NCBI GenBank assembly: GCA_964538455.1
Contig: CAZIDZ010000066.1
Location: forward strand, 1 to 9,862
Length of the DNA stretch: 9,862 nt
Source of the DNA: JAZDLX01 sp964538455
Lineage (GTDB): Bacteria > Electryoneota > Electryoneia > Electryoneales > Electryoneaceae
Direction: 5' to 3'
Position numbers and translations under genes: made by a program. Under the pieces are notes generated by a model. It saw only the letters and a program-made list of their open reading frames with translations. It ran no database searches and had not been told where the DNA came from. Within the stretch, counting starts at the first letter, position 1. Each line of letters starts with the position of its first letter. This document shows, piece by piece, positions 5,798 through 9,862 of the stretch.

Positions 5798-6549
5798 CGA
5801 TCCTCGTCGTCCGGGGTTTTCAGCTCGCCGAGGGGGTAGTAGGGGATCATCTTCTCCGCCAGCCATTTGGTCGCCTCGACCGGGGTCATCCCCCAGTTGG
5901 TCGGGCAGGTGGAGAGGATTTCGACGAGGCTGAAGCAGCGGTTCTGCTCCTGGTACTGGAACGCCTTCCGGACATATTTCTTGGTGCGAATCGTCCACTG
6001 GGGGCTGTGCACGCTGCCGCGGGCGATGTAGGCCGGAGTGCGCAGCGTGGTCAGCAGCTCGCGGATGCGGATCGGCCAGCCGGCGGTCTCAACGTCGCGG
6101 CCCATCGGACTCGTGGTCGTGACCTGGCCGGGCAGCGTCGTCGGCGCCATCTGGCCGCCGGTCATCCCGTAGATCGCGTTGTTGATGAAGATGACGGTGA
6201 TCTTTTCGCCGCGGTTTGCGGCGTGGAGGATCTCGTTAGTGCCGATCGAGGCGAGGTCGCCATCCCCCTGGTAAGTGAACACCGTCAGCTCGGGGCTGAT
6301 CCGTTTCATCCCCGTGGCGAACGCCGGCGCGCGGCCGTGAGCGGCCTCGAGGAAGTCGCAGTTGAAGTAGTTGTAGGCGAGCACCGAACAGCCGACCGGG
6401 GCGACCCCGACGGCCTTTTCGCGCAGGCCCAGCTCATCCAGCGTCTCGGCGACCAGCCGGTGCGCGACGCCGTGCGTGCAGCCGGGGCAGTAATGCGTAA
6501 TCGCATCGGTCATCGCCTCGGGACGGCAGAAAATGGTTGTTGTCGCCAT
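5798..6549 (-). CDS. 2-oxoacid:ferredoxin oxidoreductase, TPP-binding beta subunit (KorB/VorA type), 3' end in gap
   Basis: 250 residues are visible from the ATG at 6549 before the N run. Typical family length is about 250-290, so only a short tail is likely lost. The thiamine-pyrophosphate motif starts at GDGD (95-98) and ends at NNAIYGMTGGQ (123-133), the usual GDG-x(25)-NN spacing. C21 and C24 (HYCPGC), C54 (VGC) and C215 (STCPTNWG) match the four cysteines that bind the single [4Fe-4S] cluster in two-domain oxoacid oxidoreductases. It decarboxylates the 2-oxoacid on TPP and passes electrons to the ferredoxin subunit. The start has CGAGG just upstream and agrees with the family N-terminus. 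It follows the alpha-subunit gene by 30 bases. The apparent reading frame continuing left of the gap is repeat sequence, not protein. Confidence 0.93.
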
Positions 6550-6579
6550 GCTTGCCTCGTTGACAGCTCACTCGCCGGC

Positions 6580-7638
6580 CTATTTCACCAGCTTCTTCAC
6601 CTCTTCCACCACCTCCTCGGGGCTGGGTACGATGCCGCCCTGCCGCCCGAAGAAGTGGACCGGTTTCGCCTCACGGGTGAACTTCTTTACGTCCTCGACC
6701 ATCTGCCCGTTGTTCATCTCGACGGAGAGCAGATGGGTGACATTCTTGCTGTCCGCCGCCTCGCGCAACGCCTCTGCGGGGAAGGGGTAGAGGGTGATCG
6801 GGCGGAACAGCGCCGTGTGGATTCCCTGCTCGGCGAGTTGGTCGACGGCGGTTTTACAGACACGCGCCGCGGTGCCGAAGGCGGTGATCAGCACTACCGC
6901 CTTGTCCAGGTCGCCGAAGATCTCCCGGCGCGCCTCGACCTGCATCTTCTCGTACTTTTCGGCGAGGTGCCTGTTATGCTCCTCGTTGTCCGCGGGGTTG
7001 AGATAAAGCGTTTTGACCACATGCGGCGCGCGCCCCTTCGCCCCGGTCGCCGCCCAGCTCGAGTGGTCGGCGGGCTTGCCGGTCTTGACCGCGTCGAAAT
7101 CCACCGGCTCCATCATCTGGCCGATCAACCCGTCCGCGAAGATCATCACCGGGTTGCGGTATTTGTCCGCCAGGTCGAAAGCGGTCATCATGTATTCGAC
7201 GGTCTCCTGGACGGTCGAGGGGGCGAGCACGAGCAGGTGGAAGTCGCCGTGCCCGCTGGCGTGTGCTGCCTGGAAATAGTCGCCCTGGGAGGGGAGAATC
7301 CCGCCGAGTCCGGGGCCCGCGCGGCAGACGTTGATGAACACGCAGGGGAGTTCGGCGCAGGTGATGTAGCTGAGCGCTTCGCTCATCAGGCTGATGCCCG
7401 GGCTGGAGGAGGAGGTGAAGACACGTTTCCCGGAGGAGGCCGCGCCGAAGATCATGTTCGACGCGCCGAGCTCCGATTCCGCCTGGAGAAAAACACCGTC
7501 CACCTCCGGCATCCGGCGGGCGAGGTATTCGGCGAGCTCGGTCTGAGGGGTGATCGGGTAGGCGAAGTAGTGGCGCGCTCCCGCACGGATCGCCGCTTCG
7601 CCGATCGCCTCGTTGCCTTTCATCAGTTTCTTCGCCAT
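6580..7638 (-). CDS. vorB: 2-oxoacid:ferredoxin oxidoreductase, alpha subunit (VorB/KorA type)
   Basis: 352 residues. The N-terminus LMKGNEAIGEAAIRAG (5-20) followed by YPITPQTEL (27-35) is characteristic of the VorB group (2-oxoisovalerate:ferredoxin oxidoreductase-like); TSSSSPGISLMSE (75-87) and GPGLG...PSQGD (108-120) are the conserved pyrimidine-binding-domain segments, and a C-terminal domain II with TAFGTAAR follows. With the beta, gamma and ferredoxin subunits it forms the catalytic core that makes acyl-CoA from a 2-oxoacid. Substrate cannot be read from sequence: branched-chain 2-oxoacids (VOR) and 2-oxoglutarate (KOR) are both possible. Start: the ATG at 7638 has GAGG 6 nt upstream; a GTG one codon earlier (7641) would be only 3 nt away and is less likely. 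A 173-base repeat block separates it from the ferredoxin gene; the beta gene follows after 30 bases. Confidence 0.94.
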   Translation of the reverse strand: MAKKLMKGNEAIGEAAIRAGARHYFAYPITPQTELAEYLARRMPEVDGVFLQAESELGASNMIFGAASSGKRVFTSSSSPGISLMSEALSYITCAELPCVFINVCRAGPGLGGILPSQGDYFQAAHASGHGDFHLLVLAPSTVQETVEYMMTAFDLADKYRNPVMIFADGLIGQMMEPVDFDAVKTGKPADHSSWAATGAKGRAPHVVKTLYLNPADNEEHNRHLAEKYEKMQVEARREIFGDLDKAVVLITAFGTAARVCKTAVDQLAEQGIHTALFRPITLYPFPAEALREAADSKNVTHLLSVEMNNGQMVEDVKKFTREAKPVHFFGRQGGIVPSPEEVVEEVKKLVK

Positions 7639-7672
7639 CACACGCCTCGTTTATCCTCAAGACAACTCAAAG

Positions 7673-7696
7673 ATCCTTCACTTCGTTCAGGATGAC
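7673..7696 (+). repeat. ATCCT...AGGAT hairpin repeat with GAC tail
   Basis: ATCCT (7673-7677), TCACTTCGTTC, AGGAT (7689-7693), GAC. Its layout copies the two other hairpin families in this window (short inverted arms with a GAC tail) with different arm sequence. It is a single copy in the window, but this word is a common dispersed repeat in other genomes. Confidence 0.5.
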
Positions 7697-7709
7697 TGCT
7701 GCTGCAACA

Positions 7710-7756
7710 ACGAGATCGCTTCGTCATGCCGACACGTCGGCATTGCACGCAATGAG
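7710..7756 (+). repeat. ATTGC...GCAAT-type repeat, long form with inner hairpin
   Basis: Outer arms ATCGC (7715-7719) and GCAAT (7749-7753, one mismatch) enclose a perfect inner stem ATGCCGA (7726-7732) / TCGGCAT (7737-7743) around CACG. The inner loop sequence differs from the copy at 5590, but pairing is kept. Confidence 0.7.
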
Positions 7757-7764
7757 ATCTTTAC

Positions 7765-7792
7765 CATGGATTCCCGCCTGCGCGGGAATGAC
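7765..7792 (+). repeat. ATTCCC-N8-GGGAAT repeat (dRS3-like), copy 2
   Basis: ATTCCC (7770-7775), GCCTGCGC, GGGAAT (7784-7789), GAC. These 28 bases are identical to 1605-1632, over 6 kb away. It lies about 24 bases past the stop of the ferredoxin gene, between the ferredoxin and alpha-subunit genes. Confidence 0.8.
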
Positions 7793-7815
7793 AGCCTAAA
7801 CCAATTGCTCATTCC

Positions 7816-8049
7816 TTAATAGGGGAAGTACTGGTACTGCACCGCGTTGACCGCGACCTCGATGGCCACGTCCGGACAGGTGATCGCGCAGAGCTGGCAA
7901 CCGATGCACCTCGGCTGATCGATCACCTTGGCGAAGAAATAGCCCTTGGTGTTGATCGTGTCGGCCATCGCAATGATCTCCTGCGGACAGGCCTCGACAC
8001 AAAGTTCACAACCTTTGCAGGTTTCCGGATCGATTGTGACCAGCGGCAT
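7816..8049 (-). CDS. Two-cluster ferredoxin, delta subunit of 2-oxoacid:ferredoxin oxidoreductase (KorD/VorD type)
   Basis: 77 residues with two complete 2[4Fe-4S] motifs: C11/C14/C17/C21 (CKGCELCVEACP) and C48/C51/C54/C58 (CIGCQLCAITCP). Size and position at the head of an alpha-beta-gamma set match the delta subunit of four-subunit 2-oxoacid oxidoreductases, which receives electrons from the beta-subunit cluster. Here it could pass them to the NuoE/NuoF-like pair downstream. Start: the ATG at 8049 has GGAG 5 nt upstream. The stop is TAA at 7818. It is isolated by repeat-rich spacers on both sides (358 bases upstream, 177 downstream), so co-transcription with the neighbours is likely from order but not shown by spacing. 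A separate electron-carrier ferredoxin is a possible alternative, less likely given the context. Confidence 0.92.
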   Translation of the reverse strand: MPLVTIDPETCKGCELCVEACPQEIIAMADTINTKGYFFAKVIDQPRCIGCQLCAITCPDVAIEVAVNAVQYQYFPY

Positions 8050-8094
8050 GGTTTCTCCAAATCACTTGTGCGCCAACGCACCCGCAAACAGAGC

Positions 8095-8208
8095 AAACAG
8101 GATGCACAGGATAAACAAGATTGTGAACTGCGAAACCCCGATTACACTTCGGCGTCAGGTCTCCGCTATCCCGATCCCTCGGGAAATGCGCTAACTACCA
8201 GATGCAAC
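8095..8208 (+). repeat. Long dispersed element, copy 1 (9-bp-periodic head plus stem)
   Basis: It starts AAACAGGATGCACAGG and continues with ACAAGATTGTGAAC, giving 9-bp periodic repeats of ACAGGAT-like words. TGCGAAACCCC, GTCAGGTCTCCGCT and GATGCAAC follow. CGTCAGG (8153-8159) faces CCAGATG (8198-8204) with one mismatch and one G-T pair; CCCGA/TCGGG forms an inner stem. Confidence 0.75.
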
Positions 8209-8225
8209 AACGAACGGAAAACATC

Positions 8226-8319
8226 AAACAGGATGCACAGGATGTACAAGATCGTGAACTGCGAAACCCTGGCACCACTTTGGCATCAGGTCTCCGCTTC
8301 GCTAACGACCTGATGCAAC
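8226..8319 (+). repeat. Long dispersed element, copy 2 (short loop, perfect stem)
   Basis: Same head and middle as copy 1 (AAACAGGATGCACAGG, GTGAACTGCGAAACCC, TCAGGTCTCCGCTT). GCATCAGGT (8283-8291) and ACCTGATGC (8308-8316) form a perfect 9-bp stem around a 16-nt loop; about 20 bases of inner loop found in copies 1 and 3 are missing. Confidence 0.78.
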
Positions 8320-8360
8320 GTAAAAACCTATCTTTTCTTTATCCTTTTACATTTTGTGAT

Positions 8361-8404
8361 GTTATCCTGTCTATCTTCTTTTCATCTTGTCTATCCTGTT
8401 TGTT
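8361..8404 (-). repeat. Inverted head-only copy of the 9-bp-periodic repeat
   Basis: On the minus strand this reads as ACAGGATAGACAAGATG words followed by AGATAGACAGGATAAC, i.e. the same ACA(G/A)GAT words at about 9-base steps as the heads of the long elements, but in opposite orientation and without the stem part. It sits directly after the stop of the ATPase gene. Confidence 0.55.
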
Positions 8405-8407
8405 CTT

Positions 8408-9259
8408 TTAGCTTTCCGTAATCCTCGCGAAACCATCGCGTGAGTGTGTGGCCATCGACCCGGGAGCCGGCCCTCCCAGCCAGACGGGCAGCATGATCCG
8501 TTTCAACGGAAGCACCGGGGCGGGGATGCCTTTCAGACGCACAAGAGTCCCCGGTTCGGGGACGGTATCGAGCAGGGATTCGGCCATCGTCACAAAGAGG
8601 ACCTTGATGCCGCGTTTGCGGGCGATTTTGTTGCAGAAATCCGCGCCGCGGACGATGATCCCGCGGTCGGTCTCCTCCATCATGTGCGTGTTGCCCGCGA
8701 TGTGGGTAATCTTCATTCGGCTGGCCGTCTCGATCTCGTCCATGATCCTCATCGCGCCCTCGACGGTCTCGGTGAACGGGCGGCTCCGGTTGAGCACGAA
8801 CGCCATCCGGTGGGGGCGAGCTTTGAGCACTGCGGCAAGGCCGGCGAGCACAGTGGACCCGACGTTGTCGCCGCCCACATCGAGGATCGTCGGACCCTCG
8901 GAATGTTCAATCGCGCCGCGGACTTCAGGCATCAGGATCGGCAGGTCAGCGTTGTGAAAATCGCCGCTGGGGGCGAGCACTCGAATGCCGAGTTGCTCCA
9001 TCGGCTCACGGGCCTCACGGCAGCGGAAATAGGGATTGACCAGGTCGAGGTCGGCGATGGTGATCGGCGAGATTCCGGCGCGGGCGAGAGCGGTGGCTAC
9101 GTTCACCGACACCTCCGTCTTTCCCGACCCGTAATTGCCGGTAAAGAGGGTGATGGCGGCGTCTCCGTCCAAAATGGGCCGCACCCTGGCGCTCACGTGC
9201 AGAGTCTCCCGTTCACTTACGGAGGGAACCGGACTCGCGATTCCCTGCCGCCCGATCAC
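8408..9259 (-). CDS. MinD/ParA-like (SIMIBI-class) P-loop ATPase
   Basis: 283 residues from a GTG at 9259. Walker A is GNYGSGKT (41-48), without the extra signature lysine of classical ParA/MinD (KGGxGKT). It is followed by TIADLDLVNPYFR (67-79), a switch-I/A'-like segment, and the Walker-B-like strand TILDVGGDNVGS (124-135); FVLNRSRPFTET (154-165) resembles the base-recognition strand of this class. No transmembrane segment or cysteine cluster motif. I recall similar ATPases next to ferredoxin-dependent oxoacid oxidoreductases in anaerobes, where the function is unproven; maturation or insertion of iron-sulfur or cofactor parts is a reasonable guess. Start is uncertain: an in-frame TGA sits two codons above 9259, and the GTG at 9259 has no ribosome site. 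A GTG at 9196 has GGGAG 9 nt upstream and would give 262 residues starting just before the conserved fold. Confidence 0.85.
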   Translation of the reverse strand: MIGRQGIASPVPSVSERETLHVSARVRPILDGDAAITLFTGNYGSGKTEVSVNVATALARAGISPITIADLDLVNPYFRCREAREPMEQLGIRVLAPSGDFHNADLPILMPEVRGAIEHSEGPTILDVGGDNVGSTVLAGLAAVLKARPHRMAFVLNRSRPFTETVEGAMRIMDEIETASRMKITHIAGNTHMMEETDRGIIVRGADFCNKIARKRGIKVLFVTMAESLLDTVPEPGTLVRLKGIPAPVLPLKRIMLPVWLGGPAPGSMATHSRDGFARITES

Positions 9260-9391
9260 CGGCGGTCAGTGGCGCGCTGTCGCGCCGCCTCCGGTCGAAC
9301 TCTCTCCCGTTCCGGCCGGCGAGGTCAACCGCGTAGATTTTCACAAGTCAACCGGCGGGACCGGGTGATGGAAAGTACACTCGACGTCCGC

Positions 9392-9401
9392 GTTGCGCAA
9401 C
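9392..9401. promoter_or_regulatory. Candidate operator palindrome GTTGCGCAAC
   Basis: A perfect 10-bp palindrome followed by an extra half site (CGTTGCG, 9404-9410), a few bases downstream of the possible minus-strand -10 box TATAAC. Position would suit a repressor site for the cluster. No regulator gene in the window points to it. Confidence 0.25.
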
Positions 9402-9420
9402 CCGTTGCGGGGAGTTATAT

Positions 9421-9434
9421 TTAGGAAAACCTAA
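9421..9434. repeat. Small inverted repeat TTAGG-AAAA-CCTAA
   Basis: Perfect 5-bp arms with a 4-nt centre directly next to the TATAAC sequence on the minus strand. It could be a second regulator half-site pair or chance in an AT-rich stretch. Confidence 0.25.
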
Positions 9435-9560
9435 TGTTTGGGGTGGGAATTTTGTCACAAGCAGAGTCTGGTCCAGTAATTAATTAAAATTGTGGGAGTT
9501 CGACCCCCTCGATCGGTGGGCGGAGTGCCGGCGGAACCGGTTGTAAGGAGAGGTAAACCA

Positions 9561-9608
9561 ATGGAAAACTTTCACAATCTCGGCCTGGGAAAGGGGATTT
9601 TCGACTGA
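9561..9608 (+). CDS. Possible 15-residue peptide behind a strong ribosome-binding site
   Basis: AAGGAGAGG (9545-9553) lies just before an ATG at 9561 that opens a 15-codon frame (MENFHNLGLGKGIFD) ending in TGA at 9608. The Shine-Dalgarno is the strongest in this end of the window and a moderate promoter-like pair lies 80-110 bases upstream. CCGG...CCGG at about 9531-9541 could form a small hairpin in the leader. It may be a leader peptide, a remnant start of a gene whose body was lost when repeats entered, or chance. The following ATG at 9609 opens a 53-codon frame that is made mostly of repeat sequence and is not called. Confidence 0.25.
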   Translation: MENFHNLGLGKGIFD

Positions 9609-9645
9609 ATGATCCAATCCCTGCACTTTTTTGTGGACCGGGTCG

Positions 9646-9654
9646 CAATGACAA
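9646..9654 (+). repeat. Truncated right end of an ATTGC/GCAAT repeat
   Basis: TCGCAATGAC matches the right arm and tail of the elements at 5590 and 1682, but no left arm precedes it. Short, so weakly supported. Confidence 0.3.
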
Positions 9655-9662
9655 AACACAAC

Positions 9663-9779
9663 AAACAGGATGCACAGGATGAACAGGATTGTGAACGGCA
9701 ATACACTGACTACACCATATCGTCAGGTCTCCGCTTTCTCGACGGATCGGGACGGGTGCTAATGGCCTGACGCAGCGAC
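9663..9779 (+). repeat. Long dispersed element, copy 3
   Basis: It begins AAACAGGATGCACAGG like copies 1 and 2, continues with GTGAAC, GACTACACC and GTCAGGTCTCCGCTTTC. CGTCAGG (9721-9727) pairs perfectly with CCTGACG (9766-9772). The loop is of copy-1 length with different sequence. Confidence 0.75.
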
Positions 9780-9798
9780 AGAATCTTCGATGCTGACC

Positions 9799-9860
9799 GG
9801 CGCAAATCAGGGACAGTCCCGCCAAACCTCAACGTCTTGGGGACAGTCCCGATTTGCGCG
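9799..9860. repeat. REP-like paired GGGACAGTCCC element at right edge
   Basis: GCGCAAATC (9800-9808) and GATTTGCGC (9851-9859) are perfect 9-bp inverted arms. Inside each arm lies the 11-base palindrome GGGACAGTCCC (9810-9820 and 9840-9850), separated by 19 bases. GGGGACAGTCCC-type words flank RAYT/IS200-like REP-associated transposase genes in many bacteria (established pattern). No transposase is visible here; one could lie beyond the edge, or this is a stand-alone (non-autonomous) unit. Confidence 0.6.
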
Positions 9861-9862
9861 GC

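Larger units (their letters stand above)
8050..8407. other. Repeat-filled intergenic region upstream of the ferredoxin gene
   Basis: About 358 bases hold two direct copies of a long element (8095 and 8226, starts 131 bases apart) and an inverted head-only copy (8361-8404), joined by an AT-rich stretch at 8320-8360. I see no gene; the small reading frames here are the repeats themselves. No clear sigma-70 promoter for the ferredoxin gene was found. Confidence 0.8.
9260..9560. other. Upstream region of the ATPase gene, no full gene
   Basis: About 300 bases without a credible long gene on either strand. On the minus strand it should hold the promoter of the cluster; TATAAC (9419-9414) could be a -10 box, but no matching -35 is visible. 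On the plus strand TTGTCA (9452-9457), 17 bases, AGTAAT (9475-9480) is a moderate sigma-70-like pair leading towards the small reading frame at 9561. It also contains the palindromes listed at 9392 and 9421. Confidence 0.5.

Noticed and set aside
5455..7695. 746-codon plus-strand frame
   Set aside because: Crosses the 100-N gap, is antisense to the alpha and beta subunits, and starts and ends in repeats.
8095..8319. Two repeat copies 131 bases apart as a CRISPR array
   Set aside because: Only two units, about 95-115 bases long with internal variation, no short identical repeats with unique spacers and no cas genes.
8444..9424. 326-codon plus-strand frame
   Set aside because: Antisense to the P-loop ATPase, whose Walker motifs and fold are clear on the minus strand.
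9369..9425. 18-codon plus-strand frame starting ATGGAAAGT
   Set aside because: No ribosome-binding site and it overlaps the probable promoter region of the ATPase gene.
9484..9520. GTTCGACCCCC word resembling a tRNA T-arm
   Set aside because: The flanking bases do not form a T-stem, and no acceptor or anticodon arm fits around it.

Overview
The window is a GC-rich bacterial contig, probably scaffolded from a draft or metagenome assembly, because it contains two runs of exactly 100 N. Nearly all genes lie on the minus strand. The gene content (oxygen-sensitive 2-oxoacid:ferredoxin oxidoreductase, many [4Fe-4S] proteins, an NADH-linked flavin/iron-sulfur module) points to an anaerobe. The repeats do not let me name the lineage; a deltaproteobacterium-like group or a candidate phylum would fit.

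In transcription order (right to left) the cluster reads: a MinD/ParA-like P-loop ATPase (9259-8408); a two-cluster ferredoxin (8049-7816); a VorB/KorA-type alpha subunit (7638-6580); a TPP-binding beta subunit (6549 into a gap at 5797); a gamma subunit (5426-4872); a NuoE-like [2Fe-2S] protein (4875-4306); a NuoF/HydB-like NADH-binding flavoprotein (4306-2357); a DUF4440 protein (2262-1855); a NuoG/HoxU/HydA-N-like electron-relay protein (1374-583); and a LOG-family protein that runs off the left edge (581-1). The gamma-NuoE-NuoF junctions overlap (ATGA and TGATG), so the oxoacid oxidoreductase and the NADH module are physically one operon.

The main biological idea is that the four-subunit 2-oxoacid oxidoreductase sits where a hydrogenase or formate dehydrogenase sits in HydABC-like complexes. 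It is joined to a full HydB/HydC-like pair and to a HydA-N-like relay protein that has lost one cluster-binding loop. This predicts a complex linking 2-oxoacid oxidation (CoA ester plus CO2) to NAD+, possibly with flavin-based electron bifurcation or confurcation. That is an inference from gene content and order.

The intergenic spaces (1375-1854, 5427-5797, 7639-7815, 8050-8407, 9260-9862) are packed with short dispersed repeats of at least five kinds. They include ATTCCC-N8-GGGAAT hairpins, ATTGC...GCAAT hairpins, CCCGG...CCGGG(CTACG) hairpins, a longer element with a 9-bp-periodic head and a covarying stem, and a GGGACAGTCCC REP-like pair at the right edge. Both assembly gaps fall in or beside these repeats. 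The right end (about 9420-9862) has no convincing full gene, only a 15-codon reading frame behind a strong ribosome-binding site.
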